From assembly GCF_910592395.1 (NCBI RefSeq), contig NC_088319.1, forward strand, positions 930,001-994,000: a stretch of 64,000 bases of DNA, written 5' to 3'. The notes below the pieces were generated by a model. The model worked only from the letters and a program-made list of their open reading frames with translations, did no database searches and had not been told where the DNA came from. Made by a program: the position numbers and the translations under genes. The DNA comes from Lineus longissimus (lineage: Eukaryota; Nemertea; Pilidiophora; Heteronemertea; Lineidae). Positions 12,151-25,610 of the stretch are shown in pieces (within the stretch, counting starts at the first letter, position 1; each line of letters starts with the position of its first letter).

Positions 12151-14965
12151 ACTGCGTAATGCATTGGCTCATGTTAGCCTACTCAAAACCAAAACAAATT
12201 CTTGTAACATAATGATTGTAATAAGTCACACAATGAGCTGTCACCTAGGGATTAAGTGTAATTAGGTAATGTATATACAACTTCACGTGTTCGCCTTTTG
12301 TATTGTATGTTGGTAATTATGTTGTACATCTGCTGGTGCAGGTTGTGTAGCAAATAAGGTTGTGTCAAGGTCGCGTTTTGGTGTTTGAGAAAATTTCCTG
12401 CCAACATTGGCGCACAAAGTATCAAATTAACGACATTTTCTAAGATTAACTTATATTTGATAAACAATGTTAGTTGGTCTGTTAAAATACCTCATTCAGT
12501 ATACGATTGACTGTGTCAATCTGTGCTGATGATCTTTGTAAAATGTTCTTTAGAACAGTGAAAAATCACGTGATTCCGTATTTCGCTGTAAATTCTATTC
12601 AAATATATCGTTATATTGATGCCTCTTATATTGTCATGTTGGATCATACCGTATATTTTCACTTTTGAGAGTCACGATATAGCTTATTCTCTGAATAAAT
12701 TACCTCTTAAAGAAACCCTTTTGTTTTTATTCGGTCATCTAATTCAGGTGACAACTCAACACTTGCTTTTTAAAATTCTTCAAGATGTAAAAGAATAAAA
12801 TGCCATTCTGGCCTCGCCACATCCTTGTGTTGTGTGTTGAAAACCCAAATCACGTCCAGTTCCAGTCACGCACTACAACGCGATCGTTACAGCAACCGAA
12901 TTTAAATTCGAAAAAAATACAACTGTTGTATCAATTTGAATAAATTTGTTTCGATGTAATTGATCGTACTAAACATCCAATCACCCAATCAAGTCACGAA
13001 GACGAGCTGTTTTTCCCAAGGAAATTGCAGTTCCGTAAATGATTCATGGAATTTTTCTTTAAATTAGGAGTTGTTGTTTTTTTCATACGAGTGTTGAGGA
13101 GGGTGCAATGGTGTTAGGCTAATTCGCAATCTCCAAAGCAAATATGATATTCAAGCATATTCTCTCTGCCACTACGGCGTCCATTGCACGTGCATTGCAT
13201 GTATGATGTACAGCAATGTACACAGCAGGAAAGCGCCGAACAAATTGCCGTAATGCCATCGAGTGAAGAATTTTCGAGTCGACGGTAATGTAACCCTGTT
13301 TGATATTACAAAGGCGACCTCTTTTGTTTATATCTCAGCTGTTCGGCGGGTCTCCGCGGCTCGATGCGACATTAATTCACCGAATCGCAATTGCTTCCCA
13401 ACAACGCCACCGTAAGCACGCGAGGCCCCTTTCCCTCCAGTTTGCCTTTGGGAAGAGGTGGAGAGGTACCTGGGAAGTAGCGATGGCTGATCATTGGACG
13501 TTGGTTGACGGGCGGTCTTCGCTGCTGATCGTTCGCTCACGAATCACCCTCCCACCCGAATGCTTGGATATCGGTGCTAGCCGTGCGTTGGTCCGACCTC
13601 TTCATTTACCCACTCCTGAGGACTGAGGCGTGACTGCACTTGACGTCCATATCAATGGATACTTACTGTATATTAGAGTTTGTATTGTTTTTGAGCAGAT
13701 AAAAGATTGGGCTGACAACATATGCCACGGTTTAGAAAAGATGCGCTGTAAAACCCTCGGCGGTAACGACGAAACACCTCCGAACCGTTCATGTCCCTGT
13801 GTTATTCACATCAGCTGGTTGCCATTCCCGCCGTGATCGATACACGACCAACTTTACCAGTTTCCAGCCTCCCCCGGGTCGCCATGGTCGATAGCAGAGC
13901 ACATAGATAATCACTGGCTTGATGGGGTGTCACGAACGCCATGACTGTCGCATTAGGAAAGCAGGCAAGTTATCAGGATTTAGGAGGGAGGAAATAAAAA
14001 CAGTCGCGTGGTGGAATGAACACACATAAGATGGATGGCGGACCTTTTAATGGTTGGGGTGTTCCGGGCATAATCTTATGATAACTATCTGAACCTTTGT
14101 GTGTCTCAGTTACTGAATTTATGCTCGGAAATGGTCGGGACAACTGCTCAGCTCAACGAAGGTCGCTGAAATCATGTTGCTGGCGGATGGATGTTTGCCA
14201 GAGTAATCGATTGGCTGAAACATCGCCCGTGATGTGAAGCGGTTTCTTTATCGCTAATCGGATTGCTCAGATTAAAATGGGTGATTGGGTTGAATAAATT
14301 AATGCAAATTAGGTCGTCTTCATGCAGTAAAGGGACGGATCCACTTATTTGAGAAAGAATGAGCTTTTTTCTTTCAAAGACGTGTCCGTACGATTACGGC
14401 ATTAGCCTCCTTTCATTGTAATAATCCACGCTGCCTATTTGGAGATTTCGCTGCAAATCGATTTCCATCAGCCTACTTGACATGGTAACTTTGGGGTCAG
14501 TGAATTGTGCGGAGATTGTCGCAGGAGTGTTCAAGTAATGGGCAGAAGTGGTGATGAGAGCTTGGATTGAAGATGAAGGACTTGGTTAATCATGGCCAAG
14601 TGTTGTCGATGACTGGATGAGGAATGGAAGATGGACTCGGGGCAATGGAAAGAAGGGAGTAATTCAGGGGCACATGGCATTGGATATTGGTTAATTCAAT
14701 TAGCCGCGGGAGTGACTGGGGCGATGTCCAGGGTAATCGTCACGGGCAACGGATCAGATGCTGGCGTGGTGAGTGGATTCGATTGGCCTGTGGGCGGCTT
14801 GAGTAACAAGGTCTCAGACCCCGAGCAGATTAGTTACGGGATGAAGTATGCTATCCTGGGGCATGAATTGAGAGGGAGCGCAAATCAGCGGAGCTTGGAA
14901 CATTATATTGGGCCCGGAGGTGACAGCAGCTATGAGATACCATAGTGAACGATGCGAACATGAAA
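12151..14965. other. Gene-free stretch
   Basis: No supported gene. A somewhat GC-richer patch at about 13,300-13,640 has overlapping open frames on both strands (up to 108 codons) without domains, so these are probably compositional. The sequence from 13,850 to 14,965 has no feature I can name. Confidence 0.4.
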
Positions 14966-15044
14966 GCCTTGGTGGTTCAATGGTTAGAATGCTGGACTCT
15001 CGGTCCGGTGGTCCCGGGTTCGACTCCCCGTGAATCAATTTTTT
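14966..15044 (+). tRNA. tRNA-Glu-like pseudogene or SINE head (anticodon CTC)
   Basis: The segment has an intact A box (TGGTTCAATGG) and B box (GGTTCGACTCC). Its anticodon stem CTGGA/TCCGG encloses a CTCTCGG loop that reads CTC. The 5' end GCCTTGG does not pair with the 3' end TGAATCA and the T stem has a mismatch, so a mature tRNA is unlikely. A T6 run at 15,039-15,044 would end Pol III transcription. It is best read as a tRNA pseudogene or the head of a tRNA-derived SINE. Confidence 0.6.
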
Positions 15045-18000
15045 CTTTTCATTTTCTTGTTTCTTTCATGTACATGTACATATAGTATTAGTTTTATAAT
15101 CATGATTATTATCAATATCATCTTGAAAAAAAACCTTAACCAGAAATTAACAAACTCCAGTTTACAGTAACGAGTCTGTGATGGTGTAGACTCCTAATGA
15201 GGAATCAGAGTCTTGAATAATCAAAGCTGCTGTTTGTTGATAAGGGAGCTCTGATTTGCATCGCATCACCATTCGCGTCATGCTCTTCCTGTCGACATGT
15301 TTAAACCATGATTTATAACTCATAATGCTCGCAAGATTGCGATGGTAGTTAATGTCATAAATCACAGCAAAGAAAATGCGGGCCCATATTTTTCCATCCT
15401 AGCGAACCCGCCATCTCTTCATGCGGGGACTACTTGATTAGCAATTCAAGATGGCTGCACCACCGGAAGTGGGGGAGCGCACTGACCCTTGGGAGTCGAG
15501 GTCGGCCACTTTTTTAGGCGGTTTCGTTTTGCAGATTTCGCGAATAACCTTTCATCGCGAACATAAAACGACCTGTGGACCAACAAACCTCGACAATAAA
15601 ACTCGTTCGCAGACTGCGTATTGCAATGTTAAAATGAGGCCAGCAGCGGATATGAAACGAGAGCAATAAACTACAGGATTTATTATACGCAACTACGGCT
15701 CTCAATCAACGGATTTGCAAAATTCCATCTTGGCTATCGATTCCTTAAATGTTAGATTCAGGCGATGCGTTCGTTGGAGATGAAATGTCAGAATGAAAAA
15801 CCATTTCCATCTCAGCCGCGGGCGCTTATGGTTTTACATTCGCATATTGAACTTAGTCAACACGCCGATATCTACTAATCGAGGAATTGATCTGTAAGGA
15901 GTAAATCCGACTAAATTGTCTTGCTTTCCTCTTTAGAACGGTCTAAATACTGGTGCCAGTGTCGGCATACATATGTATCCCATCTTGACCCTCGATGTAT
16001 TGGCATTCCTCCGCTTCCAGACACCGGCGGCGGTACGGAGGCAAAATACCGCTGGGAGTTCATCATGATGTATCCAGGCGTTCTAATTCACCCTCTTCAA
16101 ACTTGGTTTGGGATCCATTACTGATACTTTCTTCATATAAACGAAGGTTAAACGAGGCCATCCTCGTCCAACAATTGCCATAAAACCAGTTCCAGCCATT
16201 AACAGAGCTGGCGAAGCAGCTGTTTTGTCTGATTGTGACCCCTTGGCACCCAACACAAATTCCCCGAGCAATCAGGTTGAATTAGGAGGCGCGCAATATC
16301 CATATATTACTTCATTGACTATAGTCAATATGCTTACATGTACAAGATGCTCGAGTTTGACTGATATACGAAATCTATGGGTCAAACCGGAAATTACGCC
16401 ATGGGCATCGGATCTATTCGTGTCGTCATTACACTATAATCTAATTTAACATTTTTGAATGGCATCAAAAGACTTCACCCAGTTCGTTGAATGCATGAAC
16501 ATAGAAACGTGGCGTAAGCAGATAGCGGAGCTTTGAAAAACCTTCGAGTAATCAGACTTTAGTCTGGTGACTCCAAACCAGCCCCGCAGATTGAAGGAGC
16601 TTCTATAATGCGCTCATCTGAACTCGACCAGTGGATGAACCAAGGATTTCCTCGTCCAGGTGTCGCGCCAGCAACCTCTCGACCATGAGGCCATCGCTAC
16701 CGTTGCCCCGTGAAATGCATTGCCAGACACTCCCTGGCAAGAAAATGCTCGCAGCAAAAGCGACAGAATTCCTGAAGTAAACAGATTTACCTTTAATGGA
16801 AATTCCAATACGGAAGCCTGCTAAAAGCCTAGAGTGAATCACGTCAATTAGACCTGTCTACTACTAGTGATGGTAACATAAACTGAATGTTAATTTAATT
16901 AGTTGAGCTAATTATAATCCAATCAGGAGATGACAGGGATATTACATCCTGCAACTGACGTACAGAGTCATCACTTTCGCTAAGAGTTTGTTCAAGTGCT
17001 TGTACATGCAAGCAATGGGGTGAGTAAAACCCTCTCTTCAGAAGACATAGTCACGAATCGAGGAAGAAATTCTGTATGTAAAATGTACAGAGGGAGTTGC
17101 GGCCCTGGCGGAATACCGTAACGACGAAAACTGACGTGACGTAACTGATATACACCACCTGAAAATTTGTTGTGCATATTGGCAAACATCTAGGGCAGCG
17201 GTGACCAAGGCAATAACATGGGTGGCGTTTTTTCTGCCTCGCACAAAATCCAATCTTCCAACAGGCCATACTTTGCTTGATGATAGTCAATATTTCTTCA
17301 TCCGTCATTATTATTGGAGATATCGCCAGCGCATTCATCACAAAAGAAATACTGACAACTGCACCCACCAGATGAGAACTGCAGCGGCTTCGTAATTAGG
17401 AACGCGTCCGCTTTTTAGGAACACCTCATCAAGTCTGATCAGTATTTCTAGTGGGTGGCGGGTTTTTTTAACCTCCAAAAACATTCGTCTTTCATTAGCA
17501 GAGAATTGTGCATCATGGTGATTTCTTCATTCAAAATATATTCGTCATTGTAAACCAAAAGCACGCTAAACCTAATTATACATTAAGAAACCCTTCGAAT
17601 TCGATTTTGACTAAAATAACTAAATTGAGCCCATGATGATAAGATACAATTTTCAGTGCAAGGTCAACGTTGGAAATTTAACACTTCGTACATGTTACGT
17701 TATTGAGCGATGTTAATATAACTCGTTCTTCTTTTAAAAGTAGATGGATTTCACCAAGTACAGCTCGGATAGAAAAGTTCTTTCAAAATCAACATTTATC
17801 CATTTGAGATGTACACCAGTATCACTCTAGTGTCCCAGTTGATAAATGGATTTAACAGCATGTGATCGCCCAAGGCCCGAACTAATCCTCACATGTCATA
17901 TTGATCCGAGTAAAGATCGAACTGACCAACGGAACGTTCGAATGGTCGTTCATCTTGTTGATCGACTCGACCCGTCGATGGGAAATCTATCTTCGTTTTC

Positions 18001-18966
18001 AGTTTGGATATTTAAAACTTGTCCTTTATAACCTTATGAGTGCAGTGATGACATCGGTCAGGTGATATACATTTTAGGCTCCTTCCTGTCACACGTCAGA
18101 TCACATACATGTACTCTCTATAACCCACACGCCTCAGCCCGTCACCACACAATAGGGACGGACACTTTTCCAGGCAGATTTTAGACTGCTGCACATCCAG
18201 CAATGTTATACGATGCACATAATGCCGCAATCAATCGGCTTTATCGTAACGGCTGTGAATACTGCCAGTCCGAATAAATTCATCGTCAGACGTGCAGTCT
18301 GCTTATAGAATCAATGAGAAAAGGTCAGGGGTGATTCTGTTCGAGCCACTCTCGAAAGGTTAAATGTCACTTCCGAAGTTATATACGGAAGTCCTTTAAC
18401 AGCCGCGCGACATCAGATATACGTTTGCCGGAAATTGTTCCTCGTGAGTTCCTGTTTTGGTACTTAGTGGGTTTTCAAGAAAGAAGCAAAATCCTAGGTG
18501 AAGACTACGGATGTTTTGTGTGATGACAGCGCCAAATGAGCGGCCGGTGTTTGGCCATATACTTGAGACCACCAGTGGGGTGCTATGGTTTCGACACCAA
18601 AATATGAGAGTCAAACATCCACCGTCCTTGAATCCAGCTCTATAGGAATAACAAAGGGTAAGCCTGCCAGTCTCGCATAATACTAGCAATTAACGCCAAC
18701 GGTTTATTGCGCTTACTTGGGGATGTGCATGGGATACTTCTAATAAAATTGACCGCGTGCATTGCATGTGACGACACTGTAAAGACTAGTGATATCCATG
18801 ACATGCCGTGTTTGGTATACACTGAGCGATATTCACGAAATATGAACTATGTATTGTCCTTTTAAAGGAAATATCTATACCTTCTCATTGAACTGTCTCT
18901 TACTTGCCAAACTGACTCAACAGCCAAGTGTCTGTCGCGTCTAATCTAGCACTCCTCGCCGCCTCG
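15045..18966. other. Gene-free stretch
   Basis: No supported gene. The longest open frames (about 105 codons, minus strand, 17,051-17,368) show no recognisable domain or convincing exon boundaries. No repeat family of the window is evident here. Confidence 0.4.
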
Positions 18967-19150
18967 TAAGCACTACTTTAAGTCTCTACCCCTCGTATGG
19001 TATTACTTGAATACCGAAAAGACTATAGCATTGAACGAAACAGGAGCGTGTAGCGGGGTGGCGTAAGCACTACTTTAGACCCCTACCCCCTCATATGGTA
19101 TTACTTGAATACCGAAAAGACTAGCTTTGAGCTGAACAGAATCGTGGAGC
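18967..19150. repeat. ~97 bp tandem duplication
   Basis: AAGCACTACTTTA begins at 18,968 and again at 19,065. Both units continue with a CTACCCC block, TATGGTATTACTTGAATACC and GAAAAGACTA, and end near GGGTGGCGTAA. The second unit runs directly into the tRNA-like segment that follows. Confidence 0.8.
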
Positions 19151-19240
19151 AGGGTGGCGTAATGGTTAAGGGCAAGTATATCTAAACAGTCCGACTCTCT
19201 ATCCAAGGGTAACGGGTTCGATTCCCGGCCCATCATCTGA
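19151..19240 (+). repeat. tRNA-derived SINE head
   Basis: An A box-like TGGCGTAATGGTTAAGG and a perfect B box GGTTCGATTCC are spaced as in a tRNA with a longer variable arm. The ends GGGTGG and CCCATC only partly pair. It is probably the promoter part of a SINE. The preceding 97 bp duplication carries the same GGGTGGCGTAA words. Confidence 0.5.
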
Positions 19241-20510
19241 CTAAAAAGAGCTACAAAATTATACCACATGACGTTGGTGATACATGCTAAACGTGCACTG
19301 CCATGTCGATTCCCAAAGCGTGCAATGATAATTTAGTAATTTTAGGATGAACTAAACCCGGAGTAATTTCCAACTCCATCTGAAGTTAGTGGCCATTCTG
19401 TGTTTAATTACATTAAGGGTTGTACCGGCACCTGAGACACGCTATTGCTGTACTGGAAAGTTAAGCATGTTCACGGCTCCTCCTTTTCAATAACGTGTGA
19501 AATCTATATTACTGCCAACATTCCAAAAACCTCGGGCTGTTCCGAAACATGGCTTTTACAAGAGTTTACAACGGCGTTATAGATGATTTTGATGCACATT
19601 TTGTGTGTGAAGTCATGCTCATTAGCTGTATAAAAGGAGATCTCTCAAGGAACGACTTCGAGCCAAACGAATGAGAGGTACTTGACACGTTTTGATAGGA
19701 TGGTAGTCTAACTAAGCTCATATTTCTGAGACTTGGACGAATGTCAAGAAAAGGAATAAGTGGGCAGGTTATTTCAAAAGCTGCCCATCTACCTTCTTCA
19801 AAAGAGAAATCACAAAATCCAAAGGTTTGTGAGCTTCTGAAAAAAGCTCAAAGGGTTTTTCGTTACTTTGAAAAACCCATTTAGGCTGCTTATTTGTTTG
19901 GGCTAAAAACCCCTAAAAGGTTTTTCAAAAAGCACAGGAACCTTTTTTTAAGTTTTTAGACCAAATTTGGGAAAATCCAAAATACACTTTTAGACATTTC
20001 ATGTGCAAATGGGAATCGCGCCACAGATTGCACTATGCAACATCCAATTAGCCATATTCTCGTTGATTGCATTGACATTTGCCTGAATACCAACTGCATC
20101 ACATTCCTTCAGGGAACCTACCATCATAAAGACGCATCGTGCTGGAGAGCGCTTCTTATGAATGTGCAAATTGATGACGTGTGCTTGTCAGCATCAATCA
20201 AGATCTATCGGCACGTGATTAGATGACAGTCGCGTCATGGTTACGGGCTAACAATTAACCCCTTGAGGTGCATTCGATCTTAAGGGAGGATGGGGTGGCA
20301 GGGGGTGCTCGGCAAATCGTTTCAGGTTTGCCAGCCAAATACGAAAAACTCAATCCAGATAACAATAAATTAAGGGCCAATCTCTCCGAACACAAGGAAC
20401 TGTCCAGTACGTTACAGCCCCTACCGTTTCAGCAGCATGAAGGACGGAATCTAGATGTGATGTCGTCCTTTGGAAAAAAATCTTTCAAACCCGTACGGAT
20501 CCATCCAAGT
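19241..20510. other. Gene-free stretch
   Basis: No supported gene. Around 19,840-19,960 short GGTTTTTC / GAAAAACC words repeat in both orientations, giving a loosely self-complementary patch. Confidence 0.4.
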
Positions 20511-21030
20511 TTTCTTCCCAAACACACATATTTCCCCGGCAAATTCCATTACATTCCTAACATAATTTGTCCCCAATTTGGCTTACCTCTGTCATTCCTC
20601 CAACCCCAATACTTATGTAAAACACTTGGATTATTTCGACGACACCTTAGAAATCAACCATCCTTAAATGCTCTGAATTAGAATTCAAATCTTCTTACCC
20701 TTTGATAAACAACTTCTTCCCAAACAATCAGACTTCCCGGTCAGATTTCATCACGCCCCCCCCCCCCCTTTCGAATTATGTATTACGTGAAACACCATTT
20801 ACACCAATACCTACAGGGAAAGTGCTCGCATTTCGACGCCATCTTAGAGAAGGCCATCATCTTCAAATCCTCTGAATCAGAATCCACTTTTTTTCACCAA
20901 AGGAGAAATCTTCTTCCCAAACAATCTGATTTCCCGGTCAAATCGAATTACCTCCCCTTAAATCTTGATGCATTACGCGAATCTCTAATCCAATTGCACC
21001 TTCACGAGTGCTGCTTAATCAAATCTAGCC
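20511..21030. repeat. Degenerate tandem array, period about 200 bp
   Basis: The block CTTCTTCCCAAACAATC occurs at 20,713 and 20,910, and a related TTTCTTCCCAAACACAC at 20,511. Each is followed by TTCCCCGG- or TTCCCGGTCA-type sequence and, further on, by a TCTGAAT(C/T)AGAAT word. Open frames of up to 137 codons across it follow the repeat rather than a gene. A C-run of 14 interrupts the second unit. Confidence 0.7.
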
Positions 21031-24000
21031 CACGATCATCATTTATTCTTTGGAGATATTGCCGTTTTTACCAATGTTAATCAATGACCTCTGGGATCTA
21101 AAACCTCAAATCTGAGCTTTTGTGACAGTTTATGGGTTGTCGTGTTCTGAGAGATTGTCCCTCGGTGTCTCTTTTGCTGAAGTTGTTCTTTCATATCGAG
21201 GAAAGAAAGTGGCAAATATTTTTTGAAGGTTTGTCAAGCAGTTTCATCATGTCCGACTGGTGGATCCGCGCTGCTCATCGCGTAATAGCTGTGGGTATGT
21301 TGAAATAGGAGTCTGTCTCCGACTGATAAAAGAAGGATTCAGAAAGACATGCTTCACTTCTGATTAATTTGTGTCAATTTAGATGTAACCAACAGTACAC
21401 TCCAGAGAAACTTTTTTTCTTAAGGAGACATAGCCAGGAACATTTTACAGACGATTATATGATTGGTTAGCTATGATTGTACGTATCCAGAAATGAAAAG
21501 TTTTGTAACACAGTGCGTACATTCGAGAATTGTAGTTCTATGTTAGTGTACCTAGGTACGGAAAAAAGATGAGGTTCGTGACATAACGGACGGTCATCAC
21601 CTAGTCTTTGAAGACATAAGATGGGCAAATAATCGTGTTCAGGTTGGGAAATTGTCATGTGAGAAATGAGGAGATATCGAACAATCCAGCAACGCCAATA
21701 GTTTAGAAGGAAATGTAGAAACATTTGAAAAGGACTTTCATTTTATAAACTCGAGCTGAAGTCAACAAAAAATCACCAAAAAAATCAGTACCTTGCTTCA
21801 GCATCAGCAACTCGAGTTGAAAAACCATATAGCCCAGCTTGATAAATTAGCAACCCATATCACCCAACAGTAAAGATGGACTGGTTGCACAACAAATGCC
21901 GTCTTGACCAATAGCCGAATACCATTAGTTCCCACGGGTGGCGCTGATTAGTCAATACAGTAATGTAATGCATGAGTCTACACGTGAGAGACGACTTGAC
22001 CAATCAAGAGTTTGAATTGCTTCATTGCTGATGAGCTCCAAAGGCAAAGTCCAAAGCGTAAAATGGCCGCTGAAGTGGACGCAACTCGTGAGAGTTCAAG
22101 ATTGTCGAAAAGGACATTGTTCAAACAAGTTATAGGCCTACAAAAGGTATCATTTTATCATCTATCACAAAATACGTGTATCTACATGTACAGTGCATTA
22201 CGGCACTTCCTTAAGGTTTTACACTATGAATAATGCACTGGCAACGTCATTGCCTCCTTGAGTACATGAGATACGTGTTGCACCGACACACTTATGCACT
22301 GATGCATGAATCAATATCAACATACATGCACATGTACATGTTATCGGAGGATGCAGTCCATTTTGCCGCAGACAATCAATTTCAGGCTTATTTACAACCT
22401 CCCGAGGTTGTGTTTTTAATCATGATGATGTATTGTATCTGGGATGAAGCTACCCATCGCTCTAACAGCCAATATAACGATATTTCGGAGCTACCCATTT
22501 GCCTAATAGCCAATAGCTAAATAGCGCTTACATGGCTTGTCACTTGCGTATACCACAGTGGCGCGGAAATTAACAATACAAAACGCGGACGCTGATGGCC
22601 ATGCGTCGGCGAGTACGAATTTGGCTTCAGTCACAGCAAGCTTTTTGTAGGTGAAGCAATAACGTTCCTCTAACACAACTTCTCATATTATCACTAATCT
22701 TTTTTTGGAATAAAATCATTGCCAAGCTAACGTTACTTTCAGGTGATGCAGGTATGGCTGTGAACGTATGCGCCATGAGCGGACGCCTCATGATATGAAT
22801 ATGACATGACTGACACATCAATATAGCGCGGAAGATGTTAGCAATTTCCAGTTTCGTTCCATTTGTCAATTTCTTATTTCCACCCTACCTTTCTCCTACA
22901 AACGTCCTTCAATATGGTCCACCACACGAGGAGCTATCCACAGCACTGAATCAATAAATCCAGGGAACCAGAACACGAATTCAAAATAGACCTGCCTCCC
23001 TTGGTCCAAAATGTCCGTTCTGACCACGTGTTGGCATAAAAATGGCGAGCACAACCGCAGTGAAGCCGTTTTACGTACTGGGAAAGTTGAATTGTGTCAT
23101 CCGCGGATTCCTGTAGAATCTTCAAGCAATGTTCCTGAGTCTGACTATTCCTCTTCGCTCAGTTGAATCCACTGACAGACCGAAGTCTCCGTACAGCACA
23201 GCTACGAATCGATCGATATGGCCTAGTATAATATTGCCAGCCGCATATACGAATCTTTCCAAGCAGCAACGTTAGCGCTGCGGCGAGGCGGTCGTCAATC
23301 TACTCGAAGCTTTATCACTCCGGAAAATTGTCGAAGGAATTTCTGTGGTAGAGTATTGAATTTGGCATATGGTGCTGGAGTTCACGGATTGTTTGGGTGA
23401 CGTGCGAAAAGAATGAGACATGCAGTACAGTCTACATGTAAATCTTTGTTTATACACAACCATTTTTTGTGACAGATTAAAAACTGTAGACGTGAAACGC
23501 TTGACTTTATCAGAAAATGTTAATCAGGAGTAACACACTATCGTGTGAATAGGTTTTGATATCTCAATTGCTTGTTGCATGTGAGTCCCAACGCGCATAA
23601 GTAGGAATCGTCACAGCCTGATATTCGAGTAAGGGTTGGTCCAATCCGACTTAGGCGAGTTCAACCGAACCTCACCTTTAAGAAGAGTTAAGAATGCAAT
23701 TGTGTCTCATTTGCGAACTAATGGGCGTCAACAACAACAACTCAATTTCATTCAGTTATCAGGTCTCCGCGAAATGAGATAAAACAATAACTCCGGCCAA
23801 TTCCTTAAACCGTAAATATTACATAAATGTATTCATTTTATCTTCTCACAAGAGTCCTTGATATGCCAATCTCAAACACAATACCCCGGCCAAATATGTG
23901 AATATGCGGAAGAATGTGGGATAATTCATGAACCTCCCCTTGGCCCAAGAGACAAGCTTCCATACAAAGTGGTACGTAATCGATAAATAGCGTTTCATCT

Positions 24001-24392
24001 CAGACAGGCAATGTTGATATTGGCATGCGGAGACGTAGCGTGCCGGTACGGCCGCAGTTAACCCACTTTCAGACTGGCCATATCAGTATTGGGGTCTTCA
24101 TGGCAGGAAAGCACTGGCCGATTGAGTTGACATTCGTTATGTCATGAGGGGAGAGAGAAGCTTCTACGTACATACCACATCAATGGTCAGTAAGGGGCAA
24201 AAGGATTGTAAAATGTCCATGAAGGGTTAAGGAAGAAGGAGAAAGACTCCGTAGAGGTCCCGAAAGGTTAGAAACTTCAGCATTTTTACTGATCACTTCA
24301 CGAGTTCGCCCCCCGTACATCAATGCACTACACAGTGTACAGGGGGCGAACTTGTGATAAGTGGAAGTTTCCTTTGAGACATCTTCGGATTT
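21031..24392. other. Gene-free stretch
   Basis: No supported gene. Open frames of up to about 95 codons lack domains. I see no clear repeat family, tRNA or long inverted repeat. Confidence 0.4.
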
Positions 24393-24525
24393 CTTGCTTC
24401 CTCTTGTATTTCTTGCTTCCTCTTGTATTTCTTGCTTCCTCTTGTATTTCTTGCTTCCTCTTGTATTTCTTGCTTCCTCTTGGATTTATTGCTTCCTCTT
24501 GGATTTCTTGCTCCCTAACAGATTA
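24393..24525 (+). repeat. 19 bp minisatellite, about seven copies
   Basis: CTTGCTTCCTCTTGTATTT repeats head to tail with starts at 24,393, 24,412, 24,431, 24,450 and 24,469; two final copies carry GGATTT in place of GTATTT. Because 19 is not a multiple of three, the array is open in several frames and yields a false hydrophobic reading frame. A related pair of words occurs at about 51,567-51,600 in the first glycerol kinase intron. Confidence 0.95.
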
Positions 24526-25149
24526 TTTTGGTATTTGGTACTCTCCATAGCATGCATTGAATGGTCATTCAGGTTTGGTCGGTGGGCACTTTTTTCATTT
24601 TCTCATATCTAAAACTCACTGCAGTGCGAGGCCATCTAAAAAGTTCATACCCTGACATGCTCAGGATATCTGGAAGCGTCATTCATATGTAACTCAGTGC
24701 ATTCTAAAAATGAAAACTTACCTTTAAATGGCAACAACGACACCAGCAGACGATTATGAAAAGAGAAAAGAGAGAAAGTATGAGGAAGGTTGCAAGAGAT
24801 ACCATCACGGATATTGCTCTACATCCGTGGTACCATGCATCTTTATGCGTCCCGGGTTCTATTATGTCCCCCCCAAAAAAAGGGGTCTTGTGTCCTTGGC
24901 GAATGGCTTTTGGTCAGAAAGATCGCAGAAGAACGAAGAAGTCCTTCGCAATGGTGTCCGCCCCGTGAACAGAAGTTCAAAGATCGAGCCCCGTTGGTAG
25001 CTCTTCCCGATGCAGCCGATTGGTTAGCCGCCACTAAATTGTGGGAACAGATTGCCTTCCTGGCGCCTGACATTCGCGTTTCGCGTTGTGTCGCCACTCC
25101 TTTTATTTGGAGCGACACAAACATAAAGAACCTCACTTCATGTATAAGA

Positions 25150-25520
25150 GTGGAGCTTCAAGCCTGGTATATTGGATAACACTGCTGTCTACCACGCACG
25201 GGCCCGGGTTCAATCCCAGGGAGAACCCAGGATTGTATATCTTGATGAACCGGCGTGGCTTTCAAGGAACTAATTATTCCTGGCTCTTCCCTTGTATCTG
25301 GTGTCTATGCCAGGGTAGGTTAAAGACCCCACCAAGTGAGAAACATGAGAAGCTTGCGTGGACTCAACCTCTCGCCGAAGTCGGATTCACTAGGCCAATA
25401 AACCCAACTGGCGCATAACCGTAGTGTCAACCATAAACGCTCATCCCGCCTTGGAGGAGGAATACTCCCTGGAGAAAATCACCTCCAAGTGCAGAGCGAA
25501 CGCTGAAGAAGAAGAGACTT
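25150..25520 (+). mobile_element. tRNA-derived SINE, copy A
   Basis: The head has tRNA-like promoter boxes (TGGTATATTGGATAA and GGTTCAATCC). The body continues with GGTGTCTATGCCAGGG, AAGTGAGAAACATGAG, and a tail ending in CGCTGAAGAAGAAGAG. The same order of blocks, on the minus strand, is found at 48,505-49,215. Two copies sharing a tRNA head, a common body and a GAA-rich tail define a SINE family. Confidence 0.85.
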
Positions 25521-25610
25521 CATGTACACACATCATGCGGAATCATTGATTACTGCTTATCACTTGGTGAATCTCATATACAGGACCATGCGAAGACAGC
25601 CAATAGGCAA

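Noticed and set aside
13300-13640. GC-rich patch as a possible exon
   Set aside because: Open frames on both strands overlap and none shows similarity to a family or a consistent splice pair.
14966-15044. Functional tRNA-Glu gene
   Set aside because: The acceptor stem does not pair and the T stem has a mismatch, despite good A and B boxes.
20268-20681. 137-codon plus-strand open frame
   Set aside because: Half of it lies in a degenerate tandem repeat and the rest has no recognisable domain.
24323-24612. Hydrophobic Leu/Phe-rich open frames, apparently a small membrane protein
   Set aside because: They are produced by the 19 bp minisatellite, which is open in more than one frame and repeats the same residues.
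24728-25000. Lysine/arginine-rich open frames near 24.7-25.1 kb
   Set aside because: Three overlapping frames are open, no domain is visible, and the SINE starts immediately after.
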